In this document: one piece after another, positions 37,037-48,760 of the stretch
How positions within the stretch are numbered: position 1 is the stretch's first letter
Layout: every line of letters begins with the position of its first letter
The notes under the pieces: model-generated
The model's database searches: none
What the model was told of the DNA's origin: nothing
The model's input: only the letters and a program-made list of their open reading frames with translations
Origin: Neolentinus lepideus HHB14362 ss-1
Taxonomy: Eukaryota; Basidiomycota; Agaricomycetes; Gloeophyllales; Gloeophyllaceae
Reading direction: 5' to 3'
DNA length: 64,000 bases
Assembly (NCBI GenBank): GCA_001632425.1
Contig: KV425634.1
Coordinates: 1 to 64,000 of the forward strand
Position numbers and translations under genes: made by a program

Positions 37037-38650
37037 ATGGGCATTCTTTCGGTGCGTGCTTAGTTCGTTTACCCTCCGCGCATTAGACACGTTAACTCAC
37101 ATCAATTGCAGGCAAGCATAATGTGGCTATGGGTCAGTAATCTCTTCCGATAATGTGCGGCGTACGTACCGAACTTGACGTGCCATCTCAACAAAGGTTA
37201 TCGCTATATTTTATGGTACGTTGGATCTGTCAAGGTAGCCGTAATGCATCTGAACGTCATCTTAGGCTGTCATATGACTCTATTTGTTTCTGCATCTTGT
37301 ATTCTCTCGTCTCGGTGGCGGTTGTCATTGACACAAAGGATGCTCTTTATCTTGATCATCATCTTGTTCATTATGTCTACAGCTGCTGCTGTCATAGCCT
37401 TTACAGCGGTATTCATAATGACAAATGTTCTAGTCGATAACCAAGGGTATCCTGGAGAGACGGAGGCCGTGTTACACGAGAAAGAACTGGGTAATCTTCT
37501 GCGATGCGTGATTGATTTTATTGCAAATATTGTCAAGTGAGAACTTTTTACATTCGACTGGAATCATAAACATCTAACATCTCAACCACAGTGTCATTGC
37601 TGACGGCCTCGTGGTGAGTCAGGCCCACATAATATGGGAAACGAAGGCCAACTCGTTCGACGCTGCGCTTTAGATATGGCGCTGCTATATCATTTGTAGA
37701 CGGCGGCTCGCAGTAGTGGTTGTGCCCATTGTTCTCCTGGTAACAGGGACAGGTAAGTGTCCTGTGTGATGAAGTTTCCGATATTTTATTGCAGGTCCTT
37801 TAAGCTCTCGGATGGGTCGCGTTCATCTTCGACGTAAGGACGTACAAAATGCCGATGGATGCTCCACTTTCTGAACTGCTCCCTCCACGTAATTTCATTT
37901 GGAGTGATTATGTGACCACATACTCGGATATTGGCTTTTGGACTGCTTCCGCCCTCATCAATCTCCTCGCGACGATATTTATGGGTGAGTCGGTGTCTTC
38001 CCAGTTTTTACACCAACATTTGATACTCAAGTGTCTTAGGCTTAGAGATCTGGGGAGTTTGTGCTGAGCATAAGAGGATCTCTGCTGCATCCAAGAGTAA
38101 CATGTGTCTGATCCTGAAGCTAATGTCAGGCTAATTGCAGTCGATGGTGTACCGAACAATATCTAAGCATATTCTATAGGATTGAATCTGGCGTGATATA
38201 TCTCGTTACCATTCTAATTACCATCATGGCTTCGACTGTGCCAGGGATTGCAAGTGTGGTCAGTCATTTTTTTGAGGCCATCCCTTTTCAGAGAAATCTT
38301 ATCTTTCCTCAACAGACAAATGTCGAGATAGCAAGGATTATGCCATGCATAGCAGCCGTGAGTGTTACCTCCATCTCCAGTACGACCGTATTTACAACTT
38401 TTGTTAGGGAATATCGCCCACGTTCCTCGCGGTATTCCTAGCACTAGGCAATAGTAAGCGCAAGCCGAATACCCACTCTGCAATAAATGCAGATAAGTCA
38501 CCTGATTGGCAAGTTGCGCGTGCTCCTGTGTATAACTGGTCATTCAGCGGCGTAGAGGAGGCCATGTCGCTTAGTATCTATGTGACGGCAATGGACCGGG
38601 ATGGTGACGGTCAATTAATACAAGAAGTGTCCAGAGAGAGATGTGCATGA
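37037..38650 (+). CDS. 7TM family B, copy B1
   Basis: Small first exon (MGILS), then SIMWLW, a VIAIFYG exon, CHMTLFVSASCILSSRW, FILIIILFIMSTAAAV, loop NQGYPGETEAVLHEKELG, VIADGLV, IWRCYIICRRRLAVVV, ALGWVAFIFDVRTYK, LSELLPPRNFIW, YSDIGFWTASALINLL, IESGVIYLVTIL, a PQQTNVEIARIMPCIAA segment and GISPTFLAVFLALGNSKRK. All exons are open, including the codon that is TAG in three sister copies. The intron-6 acceptor is AAG (37802-37804); if it is not used, the upstream CAG adds 10 nt and shifts the frame. It may be a functional gene or a recent pseudogene. Confidence 0.55.
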
Positions 38651-38939
38651 TGAGTGTAAAATTACTTGCTGTCTCCTCGATTACATAGCCGTAGAATAGC
38701 TCTGTTGGTCTAAACACCGTCAAGCTTCGTTGTTCGAGACAATTATCATCGAGGAACCACCTCAGCCCTCGATACGCATCCCACTATTCAATCCCTCATG
38801 TCGTTCCAAGAATCCAAATCTGCGCTGCTACCGCGACAATTTCCATTTTCATTTCGAGGCGCGCTCGGCACTGCCTTGGATGCCTTGGTCACTTTAGTTA
38901 GTTCATGAGCACTCTTAGAAGGCTACACGGGCCCCCTCA

Positions 38940-39202
38940 GTCAAATAATATCACTCAATTTTGTGTATAACGCGGACACTGTCTCTAGTAACGTACCTGG
39001 AACGCCTATTCGCTCATATTTGGTTGAAACCTCTCTGCTGCGGGTGTGATCCGTTTTTGTGTTATCAGCAACGTCAGTCTCGGGCTCTACATACACAATA
39101 CAAGAAGCGATGAGACCTGAATCGTAAGACAGTGTTGGATGAATCTCGTCTCGCAAATAGACGGGCGCATGGAAGTATTCTCGTAAGTGCATAATAGTGC
39201 TT
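38940..39202. other. SDR 3' flank
   Basis: Spacer between the convergent B1 and SDR1 genes. Its sequence is also found at 63040-63300, and in shortened form after B4 (about 53570-53720) where no SDR gene follows. It therefore belongs to the duplicated module and not to one gene. Confidence 0.5.
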
Positions 39203-40373
39203 CTAATCGAACCAAAGACCTCCGTCGACAGTAATGGTTTGACCTATCCGGAGTAAGCACACGAAGCAGCGGAATGTATGGGCATACCGGTCATGTGGCC
39301 AGAGTCCTTCGATGCAAGGAATGACACAACGTTTGCAACATCATCCGGCTGACCCAAACGACCGAGTGCGGACTGCGCTGTTAACTATATTGGCGAGTCA
39401 GCAGACACATAAGCAGAGGAGAAAATTCAGAACTTACCTGCGCCATACTGAAACCTGTCTCTGGATGCGAGACATGACGCTGCGCTTTGAACAATCCGTG
39501 TTAAAAGCAAACGTCAAGGAAAACTTCCTCGCTTACCAAGCGTCGTGTCGATCACGCCGGGCGCATAAGCATTCACAGTGATACCATACGGACCAAGCTC
39601 GCAAGCTACAAACATTGATGTCAGCCTGGGCAGGTAGCAGGTTGATGATTCTGACCTGCAGCTTGCGTCATGGCTCGAACTGCGAATTTGCTCGCAGAAT
39701 AAGCACTAGTTCCAGCAAAGCCTGGACAGACAGCATTAGTGATGAATAGTTCGTATTGGATGGAGCAAGTCAGCACCCTTCTTTCCAGCCACGGAGGATG
39801 CACCTGTGCTCATAACGTCAGATTGACTTGAAGAAGCAGGGTAGTAAGCCTCTTACCGATTATTCTACCGCCACGTTCCTGCTCAATCATGGTCTTTGCA
39901 GCCGCTTTGTAGCACATGAGCAAGCCCCGTGTGTTGACAGATTGTATGTTGTCAAATTCCGTCATGCTCACTAGGGTGATGTCAGAGGACAAATATAATG
40001 AGGTAGGCGACACGTACTTTCGATGATAGGCCTATACAAACACAGTCCGGCATTTGCGACCATCTGAGGGCACTTAGAGAGATTGTCATCATAAAGTAAA
40101 CTAGAGAAATATTACCACATCGAGTCCCCCAAGTTTGTCGGCAACGGTTGTAACCAGGTCGTCCACACCCTTCTCCTGACTAACATCAGCCTCCACAGTC
40201 ATTGTGTGGCCGCCTGAGGCCTGTATGTCCTTCGCTACATCCTCCAGTGCGCTCCGCTTTGATGACAGATCGCTGATGGCAACAGCCAATCCATCTCTCG
40301 CTAACCTCAACGCAATAGCTCGCCCTATGCCCTGCGCCGCTCCCGTGACGATGGCGATACGCCGGGCTGCCAT
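39203..40373 (-). CDS. short-chain dehydrogenase/reductase SDR1 (acetoin/diacetyl reductase-like)
   Basis: Intact multi-exon classical SDR on the minus strand, about 260 residues after splicing. An NAD(P)-binding Gly-rich TGAAQGIG sits at residues 10-17. VEADVS, then ANAGL after the first intron (NAG motif), [14 protein letters not shown] with the catalytic-region serine, YSASKFAV with the YxxxK catalytic pair, and [13 protein letters not shown] follow. The C-terminus is [27 protein letters not shown] and [12 protein letters not shown]. The order and the QTI(T)VDGG end fit the acetoin/diacetyl (butanediol dehydrogenase) subgroup, which reduces diacetyl or acetoin with NADH in the cytosol; exact substrate is inferred. 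It is convergent with B1. The start at 40373 gives [11 protein letters not shown], the normal distance to the Gly motif. Confidence 0.85.
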
Positions 40374-41240
40374 GGTCCGTGAAGGTTATATCCAGCCAGT
40401 GGACAGAAAGTCATCCTGCCTTTATACAATCAGGTCACAGGAGCAGGAGATTCTGAAAGCAGGGATGAGTCGGCTCGATCGCCGAAGACATGCTTTGGGC
40501 CTTTTAAAGCCGTCTTCTGGATGTAGGCCTAACAATATTGGAAGCTTTGATATGAGAGCTCAAAGACTTCCTTCTATTGACTGAACTTACGATTTCGGAT
40601 CTAGGTTTAGGTTTGGAGTGCTCAGGCTCCAGGATCCGAGCTCCAGGACCCAGCGCCTTGCACAGCGGTCGCACACGAATGTATCTTCCCTCACCTTTCG
40701 GTGGTCCGGCGGCTGACCTCTCCGAGCCCCAAGGGACTGGTACCTCCGTAAAGTAGTAAGGAAGCTACTAGCCGTCCTCGTACCCGGTCGTGGGGGGAAA
40801 TACACATAGTACTTATACGCGTGGCTTGTCGTCGTTAGAGCTTCGGACAACGCCAGAATCTGTGGCCCAAGTACTATGCTACTGTATATTGGACCATTCG
40901 CCAAGTACTTAGTCTACTCGTTGGAGGCATCATCGACGGTACCCAAGCGTTTTGTCTATGAAGTACTGAGGACATCAGTCGAAGCTATTTCCGGGCCGAG
41001 CACTCTCCCAAATTTGGAATCCCGAATGCCATCATCCCACGTCTATGTCGGTTCCGACCAGCCCTTCAAACCATCTTACTGCTCTTACAAGAAATGTCTC
41101 TGCTTGTAGCAGGCATGGAGAAGCATCTAGGCGCTGAATGTGGTCAACCGCGCCCCCAGTACCCAAACAAGCAGTGATTCTCTAGACGCCCGCCGCATAA
41201 CTCCAAGTAATATGTCTACGAGTAGAGTTTGCACGTGCCG
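40374..41240. other. intergenic upstream of SDR1, nothing firmly recognised
   Basis: Contains the SDR1 promoter and two overlapping frames of unknown meaning. One of them (minus, 40587-40904) has a CDRC pair near its C-terminus but lacks a second pair or any other support. Confidence 0.4.
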
Positions 41241-41244
41241 TTAG

Positions 41245-41400
41245 TTGGGTTCCGTGAGAGTAGACTCAAGAATGCCGAGGAGGAGCGCGACCCCCCCCCC
41301 CCCCCCTCGCGACTTTCGCATGGAACGAGCAGCTATATTCTGTTCATCGAATCGACTACATCTTGCCCGGCGGAACAAGCGAAGTGACGAGGCGGTACCA
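41245..41400 (-). pseudogene. small HTP fragment containing a 16-C run
   Basis: GAGGAGCGCGACC ... TCGCGACTTTCGCATGGAA matches the HTP2 minus-strand coding region near 44308-44345, where the sequence is GACGAGCGCGACCTCCCC. Here the short C tract has grown to 16 consecutive C at 41291-41306. The fragment is not a gene. It sits just upstream of the B2 promoter block. Confidence 0.6.
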
Positions 41401-41620
41401 CCTGACCCTGGTGCTATATCTGGACAAGTATCCTCTTCCCGCATTGCCAGCATTCTGTGCTAGTCAGATTGGACTGCAATGCTCCTGCTGTGGTCCTCAT
41501 GCAATGCACTCGAGATCAGATGGACAGCGTAAGCAGAGATATTTAACGTAGCTCTTCCCATACCATATAAGCTCCGACTGTACTCCCTCATCTACCTCTG
41601 CCAACCATCACACGCACGAT

Positions 41621-43248
41621 ATGGGCGTTCTATCTTTTCAGAGGGTGCGCAGTTAGCTCGCACGTATTAGGCACGTTAACTTACATCAATGGCAGGCAAA
41701 TATATTGTGGCTATGGGTCAGTAGTCTCTCCCGCTAGTGCGCTGCGTGCCGATCTTGACGCGCCAGCTCAACAAAGGTAATCACCATATTTTATGGTACG
41801 TTGGGTCTATCAAGGTATTCGCAACGCATCTAAACGTCATCTTAGGCTGTCATATGACTTTATTTGTTGCTGCATCTTATATTTTCTCGTCCCGGTGGCG
41901 ATTGTCATCGACTCAAAGGATGCTCTTTGTCTTGATCATCATCTTGTTCATTATGTCTACAGCTGCTGCTGTCATAGCCTTTGCAAAGGCACTCGTAATG
42001 GCAGACGTTCTCGTCAATAACCGAACGTATCCCGGAGAGACGGAGTCCATCTTACATGAGAAAGAACTCAATGATCTTCTGGGATGCATTATTGATATTA
42101 TTGTAAATATTGTCAAGTGAGAACTTTTCACATTCGACTGGAATCATATTCATCTAAACTCTCAACTACAGTGTCATTGCTGATGGCCTCGTGGTGAGTC
42201 AGGTCCACATAATATGGGAAACGAAGGCCAACTCGTTCGATTGCTGCGGTTTAGATATGGCGCTGCTATATCGTTTGTGGGCGGCGTCTCGCATTAGTGA
42301 CTGTACTGATTGTGCTCCTTGTCACAGGGACAGGTAAGACTGTTCCTTTACTATGAAGTTTCTGATATTTGATTGCAGGTCCTTTAAGCTCTCGGATGGG
42401 TTGCGTTCATCTTCGACATAAGGGCGTACAAAATCAGGATGAGCGCTCCACTTTCTGAACTGCTCCCTCCAGACAATTTCATTTGGAGCAATTATATGAT
42501 TACTTACGCGAGTATTGGCTTTTGGACTGCTTCCGCACTCATCAATCTCCTCGCGACGATATTCATGGGTGTGTCGGTGTCTTCCCGTTTGTGTACACCG
42601 ACGTTTGATTACTCAAGAGTGTCTAAGGCTTCCAGATCAAGCGAGTTTATGCTGAGCGTAAGAGGACCCATGCTGCATGCAAAAGTAACATGAGTCTAGT
42701 TCTGAACCTAATGTGAGGTTACCCTCAATTACTGGTCTTCCAGATAATATTCAAATATTTTTCATAGGATTGAATCTGGCTTTATATATCTCGTTAGCAT
42801 TATTGTCTTCATCCTTTATTCGACTGGAGTTACTGCCTTTGTCAGTCATTTTTTCAGACTCATCCCTTGCCAGAGAGCTCTTATCTTGCCTCGATAGACA
42901 AATGGCGAGATGGCAAATATCATGCCATGCATATCAGCCGTTGCGTCGCATTCCTTTCATCTGAATTACGAGCATATTTATAGCTTTTGGCAGGGAATAT
43001 CGCCCACATTCCTTGCGGTATTCCTCGCGCTGGGCAATAGTAACCGCGACCCCAATACCTCCTCTGCAGCCCAGGTAGATAGGCTATCTGATTGGCAAGT
43101 TGCACGTGCTCCTGTGTATAACTTGTCATTCAGCGGCGTCGAGGAGGACATGTGGCTAAGTATCCATGTGATGGCCATGGACGACGATAGTGACGGTAGA
43201 CCGATACAAGAAGTGTCCAACAGAGAGAGATGCGCATGCCGAGTGTAG
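41621..43248 (+). pseudogene. 7TM family B, copy B2, with stop and splice lesions
   Basis: The exon order of the family is kept: MGVLSFQR, ANILWLW, VITIFYG, CHMTLFVAASYILSSRW, the MSTAAAV helix, loop YPGETESILHEKELN, VIADGLV, IWRCYIVCGRRL, ALGWVAFIFDIRAYK, LSELLPPDNFIW, SIGFWTASALINLL, then the C-terminal NSNRDPNTSSAA tail to 43248. Three lesions are visible. The intron-6 acceptor is AAG (42386-42388). The next intron's acceptor has TAAG where sisters have TTAG (about 42627). A TAG at 42895-42897 falls in the reading frame before the last helix. A truncated product is possible, but a pseudogene is more likely. Confidence 0.65.
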
Positions 43249-43250
43249 AA

Positions 43251-43860
43251 TGACGTGTTGTGTTCTCGAATCTCAATTATTCACCTGTGCAACAGCTCTT
43301 TTTGCTTCAAGGACCGTCGTCCATGACAATTATTGCCGAGAAATCACCCTTCCCATCTAAGTGTGCGGTGCCAATGTGACATTCCCATTTCACATTTCCA
43401 TTTCCGTTGTCACTTCGAGGCGCACTCGAGGGGCTAGTCTATCCACATCGAGTACATCGGACTGAGATACGGATACTGATACACAATACAGGTGAAGCGA
43501 ACCAACGTGGTAGGTAAGTGGATCAAAGCTCGGTGACAGAGAGTGTTCTGGGTATGGGATGGTAATCTGAAAATGCGAAGACGAGGGGTAATGCAGGTCG
43601 AAGAAAGAGAGAGTAAGTGCAGGACGAATAAGAGTAATGCAAGTCGAAGAACACGAAGCTGAAGTAAAAAAAGCGAAGAAATAGAAAGAGGAGTATCACA
43701 AGTCAAACAAAGATGAAGAAAAACAAAGATGAATAGCAATTATATACGGTAGGAAGAGGTAAACAGAATAAACAGCACAAAAAATGAATAAATAAAGGAC
43801 AATGCCTGGTCTTTTTCTTTATAACGCTTTGTCGGCTGAATTTTGACGACCACCTACCCC
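43251..43860. other. AT-rich spacer between B2 and HTP2
   Basis: Purine-rich, low-complexity DNA (many GAAG/AAGA runs, especially 43560-43780). It holds the 3' ends of the two convergent genes. No gene is seen. Confidence 0.5.
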
Positions 43861-43862
43861 AC

Positions 43863-45123
43863 CTACTCCTCCGACAGATCAAGCCACCCACTCCCGCCCA
43901 CATCCATCTCCGTCTCCTTGACAAGCGAGAAGAGCCCGCTCACATCCATCTCCATCTCCTTGACAGACGGGAAGAGCAGCGCCCCATCATACGCAGATCT
44001 ATTCGAGCTGGCGGAGACGTTCTCGAGCGGGGAGGCGATGATCGGCGGGGGGCGCTCCCTCTGCAAAGTGTGCATTTGAAGAGCCTGCGAAACAGGCGCC
44101 TCGTTGACGCCGTCCTTGCCAATCTTCTCCATCAGCGCCCGAATCGCCTTGGAGATCTTCACCGTCCCGCGCAGAGTCTGCGCGTGCTTGGGGGTCCACC
44201 GCTCGGGGAGGCGATTCTCGCCGAACCACGCGCGAAAGAGGTGCATATCAATTCCCTCGTCGAGGTTACCCACATCCGTTAACGCAGACCCAAAAATACC
44301 CAAGACGAGCGCGACCTCCCCCCGAGCGATCTCCGCATGGAATGCATCTATAGAGTTGTTCGTCTGATACTCCCGCAGGACGCGCGCGCGAGCGATGGAA
44401 GAGAGGGTAAACGCGTCGTTCAGTGTCGCGAATGCGAAGAGCTGTTCTAGTAAAGTGTGGTTTGTGGAGGTAGGGGCGTATAAAGAGTGCGGGGCGGCGT
44501 TGGAGTGCGCGAGAGAGGCGTCGTGCTCGATGTGGTTGTGGAGCGCGAGGTCTGCGAGGTCGAGGGGAGCGAGAAGTTGGGGGAGGGTGGGAAGGGAGTT
44601 CGCGATGTGGGCAAAATGGGAGACAGAGGAGGGGGCGAGAGTGAGGGAGGTGGGTGGCGGGTTGCGAAGGAGGAAGTAGCCGCCGTAAGTGAGGACCCAG
44701 GCAAGAGGTGTGGTAGCGCCGTATGCCGATTTGAGGGCGTGCACAAGTTGGGAGGGAGTGATGTTCTTGCCATCGTGTGGGCTGAAAGGGTGATTAGACA
44801 AGTAGTGGGGAGGAGGGGAAGGAGATGGGACGTACAGGTAGCCATGGTTTGCGAGAGTATTGAGGGCGGGGCAGGGGGAGCGGGAGTCGGAGGAAGTTGG
44901 GGGGATGAACGCATGGGTGCCGGTGAAGGCTTTGGTGGTCGTTAGTTTTGGGTCGTGAAGGTGTCTGGAGATCGTACGGGTAAGGAATATAGCGGAGGAG
45001 GGTAAGATGAGAGGAAACCTACCGTGCCTGAGATACAAGTGTCAGGAGGAAGACGAGGAGGAAGAGGATGAGTAGCGGTTTCAGGCTGAGACACACGGTA
45101 CGTGAAAGGCGTGATAGAGAAGC
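43863..45123 (-). CDS. heme-thiolate peroxidase HTP2 (peroxygenase/chloroperoxidase family)
   Basis: Three exons on the minus strand: 45123-45020, about 44961-44834 and about 44782-43863, about 380 residues. An N-terminal hydrophobic segment (LKPLLILFLLVFLLTL) acts as signal anchor or signal peptide, so the enzyme is probably secretory-pathway or secreted. Exon 2 has SPCPALNTLANHGYL, whose PCP cysteine is the proximal heme ligand. Exon 3 has HDGKNI and the distal EHD motif in NHIEHDASLAHS, then LALVLGIFG-type and FGENRLPERW segments. The family uses hydrogen peroxide for halogenation, peroxygenation or peroxidation; the substrate is unknown. Splice phases are clean and no stop is seen. A conserved TATA box lies upstream. 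Confidence 0.85.
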
Positions 45124-45204
45124 CATGATTGGTTCGAGGTGAGGGGGTAGGCGATAAGATAGAGAGTCTGCGGGAGACTGGAGAACGCTCACCAGCGATG
45201 CTAG

Positions 45205-45217
45205 CAGATTATATACC
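45205..45217 (-). promoter_or_regulatory. TATA box of HTP2
   Basis: The minus strand reads GGTATATAATC about 85-95 nt upstream of the ATG at 45123. It is conserved in position and sequence in all four HTP upstream regions of the window. Confidence 0.65.
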
Positions 45218-45539
45218 ACAAACCCAATGTAATAGCGCCCTGCGCTATCTAATTCGCCTCATGGCCTGTGCGCTCAGGTGAGCTTCGAGGCTGTTCGCCT
45301 CCCGCTAACCTTCGTATGCTGTCATATTTGGATCCAATTCTTGGACGCCCCGCTCGCGTCGGGAACTCGCTAGAAGCTGAAACCAAATACGCACTGCCTC
45401 GTGAGGACGGCAAGCAGTATGGCCGCGAAGAGATACAATTGGTGTATTGGTGAGAAGAAAACAAGCCATAGCCACGCAATCAGCCAATCAAGGTGAGGAG
45501 ACAAGATTAGGTTTCATTATCGAACCCTACTTTGGATCA

Positions 45540-47100
45540 AAATCGTTGACGGGCCCGGCGATTTGTCGTGACCGATTTGGTGCCACGACGTATCGTGTCG
45601 ATTAACGTAAGAGGGTTTGATAAAGCTGCATCCTGGGTACCTAGGATATGCATACAGAGCAGAACGGTCAGGCGTAATTGAGCAGGAGACGAGTCGTAGC
45701 GCTAGAAGTGAGTCCACAGTGAACCAGCACTTTCTGACAAATCTTGAGCGCATCATCGATCACATCGTCGACGGTCACTTGCGTCTGCTCGACACTCGTA
45801 CCAGGACTAGCCACGATCTGCATTTCAATACTGTACATCCTGCGACAGAGACACCACGTCCAACAATCACGGACCCAAGTAGCGCCGGACGCGTGTGCCC
45901 GCTAATCTTTAAATGTTCACATATCATTCCACTTAGCTTGACTTTTGTCGCCTATCTCTCTGGCTTTGAGCTCTCCGCTGGCTGGGTGTCGTAACACGTT
46001 TTTCGTCTCCGGTCTGCGCCCCTCCGAGTCGTGCCTTTTACCGCCCTGTGTCTGCTGGAACGCGTTAGTGTCCCTGGTTCGTGGTTCATCTGACATTTGA
46101 GCAGTGATAGTCCCACTTCCCACCGCCACACGTTTCACGATTCCATTCTTTACCAAGTCCCTCTTGTTCTCGCGGTCACATCTCCCATCGTCGGCTAGAC
46201 TGAGCGATTGAGCTATGCAGCCGATGTTCACACGAGTATCTAGAACTTGAAGGACAGGTCTTACTTCCCGTTGGAAGACGTTCGCGCTCCTGCAATCCAG
46301 ATAGTGATAGCCCTGAAGCCTAAGATCTCCTAGATGGACGTCTCTGGGTCATTGAATGCCGGTGGGCTCCCGATAGCAAGCGGATTTAGGCTCCAGTCAT
46401 GAGATTCGCGTCGTAGACCAGGACGCAATGGAGAACAGATAAACGGGTGCGTGTAATTGCGGACATCCTGAAAACAGGGAGAGCGCGGTCCTGCCGTCTT
46501 GCAACTTTCGTCACGAAGGATGACGGTTAGGCGCCCGATCAGTAATGGGAAATGAGACATTGAGGCGCCTCGGTGGCCGTAGTAAATACAAATGCGTTGG
46601 AGAGAAGAGGTAGGCGGTCGTGAGAGTCTTTGGAGGATATGTATATATGAGAGGCGATGTCTGAAGGGGATTTCCGTGGGCGCTTGGTGACTGGGCGGAT
46701 GATCGATGGGTGCGTACAGCCTAAGATGCTTTGAGTTTCAGATGCGAGCAAATTTGTGGGCTATCTCTGGCTATATATGTCGCCGGAGAGTGGGGGAGCT
46801 ATGTTATCTGGGACTCTTGGAATAAAGGCACGACGTCGTACCAAATTGACATGAACCTCGGATTGGCGCTCCACCTCTCCACCTTTCCACAGATACCCTC
46901 TCGACAATCCTCAAGACAAGCGAGGTAAGTCAGAAGATGCCGATAACTTGGGAGGTATACGAGAACATGGAGCACTTCATCGGAGAAAGTAATGTGCAAA
47001 TATGACCGTGAGAATTTGGAGCTTCCCGTGGCTCGAGACCATGAGAACAGAGCGAAATTACAAGACGTCGTGGGGTAACCGGTGAGCGACCAAGACAAAG
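45540..47100. repeat. segmental repeat alpha, right copy (inverted)
   Basis: Reverse-complement relative of 26330-28600 that lacks some internal parts. Landmarks on the minus strand are ATCGCCTCTCATATATACAT followed by CCTCCAAAGAC (about 46650-46610) and GGGAAGTAAGACCTGTCCTTC (about 46250). Its left end is repeat R (45560-45780) and its right end is a reverse R3 (46900-47090). No intact gene. Confidence 0.6.
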
Positions 47101-47159
47101 TCAGCCATTTAATTAATTATGCAGGATATGTAGACATTAGATGGGCAGCGATACGGGCA

Positions 47160-47310
47160 CATGACGACTGGTGTGGCCGTTGACGATGACAACTGGGTAC
47201 TCAAAATTTGTCGGAAACACCAGTTGTGGACACTCTCATCGCTCGCTCCGAGTCGCCGATTGCGAAGACCGTCCTATGTTCTGACGTACCACCAAATCGG
47301 TCGGGAGAGA
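47160..47310 (-). repeat. dispersed repeat R, copy (reverse, short)
   Basis: GTTGACGATGACAACTGGG and ACGTACCACCAAATCGGTCG match the reverse R copy at 28390-28590. No coding content. Confidence 0.45.
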
Positions 47311-47570
47311 TGCGATAATGGAATCGGATCGGATCTCCTGGTTGGCTGGTGGATCATGTTGTAGGACTCCTGCGTCTCGGTCCCTAAGACCTAGGGCATC
47401 GCATACTTGGAACAGCTACAAAGTGCACAGACGTCACTAGTTATAACTGAGTCGGGCTATTCATGGGGTCCACCGGTCTTTCATAGCTCTCCTCGACGAC
47501 TCTTAAGCTTATCCCTGCCTGTCCTCTGAAGTTCTGCATCGCAGTCTGTCCCCTTCCGTTCTCGACCATC

Positions 47571-48760
47571 ATGAGCTCCGTTGCATTAGCCTTCAAAGCT
47601 TCACGTCTGGTTCGTTCGGCGAAATCGTGGCGCTACTACAACTGGGCGCCGGTGTTGTTCATCACCTGGCTGGAATGAAGGGTATTGCTCATAAGGACAG
47701 CGACTTCCTTCTGGAGCTGAACCTAGTATGTGTTTAAATTGCTCTCGATTCTGCAAAAGAACCTACAGTCCCCGCGCACAAACTTCGCTTCTTGTGAGAT
47801 ATCATACGAAGAGTTCAGACACGGTCTAGAGGCAAGTTAGTGCACAGCTTTCTTTCAAAAAATGCACCGAGAAATCTCCAGATCTCAAGAGCAGTTCAAG
47901 AGGGGAGGAACAGACTGGAAGGTGTTGATGTCAAAGGTTCCCTCGCCGCTATTCCCAGAACAGTTGTAGGACGAGTATCGAGCAAGTCGCGTCAGCACCA
48001 AGAACGGATCGATCTTTCCGAGTCAGTCCTTAATCAGTGAGCACACCTTTCGTCGCTTAGGGTTTCGGATCCTTCTTTACATGGATCTCACCTGCGTAAT
48101 CATGGCGCAGGTGTGTTACGGACCAGACCCACACCTTAGTCTCAAGAGCGGGTATGATCCTTGATGACGTGGCTGCTACAACAACGCAGGCAACGCAATG
48201 CGATATGAAGTTGGTTCTTCAAGACATCTACGAGCTGCGACATATCACCGTTCCCTCTCTCGGTTATGGTTGGGACGGCCTCAGTCAGTAACAATATTCC
48301 ATCACAGCCAAAATCCAAGTGCACATGACGCTGGAACTTGCAACGGAGTCTTTCACAAGCTGCGAGGTGCGTTGTTCTCACTGAGATCCGTATCACCTCC
48401 TTTGAGATCTGACAGCGTATCGCGCAACACTTTCAGAATATTCTCACCGTCAGAAGCGACAATCCCATTTTTTCGCCTTCTTCTCAGAGACGTCGATGTA
48501 CCAGAGAAACCGTCTTCGGGAATACTGGTTATCATTTAATCAGGATGTCACTGACCTGGCACGTATCCCATCGCATAGCAAGCAAAAATTAGTCGAATAT
48601 CTGATTGCTCGCGATCGGATGTCTTTTGAAGATATTGTTATGACGGTGAGTTGCAAGAGTGAAGTTCCAAGGGAGCATCGTGTTCGAGTTCACTTTGCCA
48701 CGGAACGCCTGAAGGGCACGGGGCTTGGCATATTGGCCATTTTAATCGACGAGTATAAAT
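47571..48760 (+). pseudogene. ubiquitin-like (ULD_2-type) gene, copy 3, decayed
   Basis: Plus-strand copy most similar to copy 2 (29115-30311). It starts MSSVALAF and shifts frame within the first 30 bases, then reads SGSFGEIVALLQLG and DSDFLLELN before a stop near 47728. Later pieces are recognisable: GMILDDVAATT, MKLVLQDIYELRHIT, SLGYGWDG with a stop soon after, and the copy-2-type last exon (LVEYLIARDRMSFEDI) up to 48760. Flanks (48780-48830) match the downstream flank of copy 2. The promoter and 3' flank were duplicated too. Confidence 0.7.

Larger units (their letters stand above)
35800..39900. repeat. 4 kb segmental duplication, left copy
   Basis: HTP N-terminal relic, TATA block, the GCTGTCATATTTGGATCTTG block, repeat R, repeat R3, 7TM gene B1 and SDR1 occur here in the same order and orientation as at 59890-64000. 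Long stretches are nearly identical, for example 36050-36150 with 60209-60310. This is a direct duplication with about 24.1 kb offset. Confidence 0.8.

Noticed and set aside
40587..40904. Zinc-finger protein suggested by CDRC in a minus-strand frame
   Set aside because: There is only one CX2C pair and no conserved context.
44447..44945. Long plus- and minus-strand frames overlapping HTP2 (Gly/Glu-rich and Pro/Thr-rich)
   Set aside because: Shadows of the HTP2 third exon; the peroxidase frame carries the PCP and EHD motifs.
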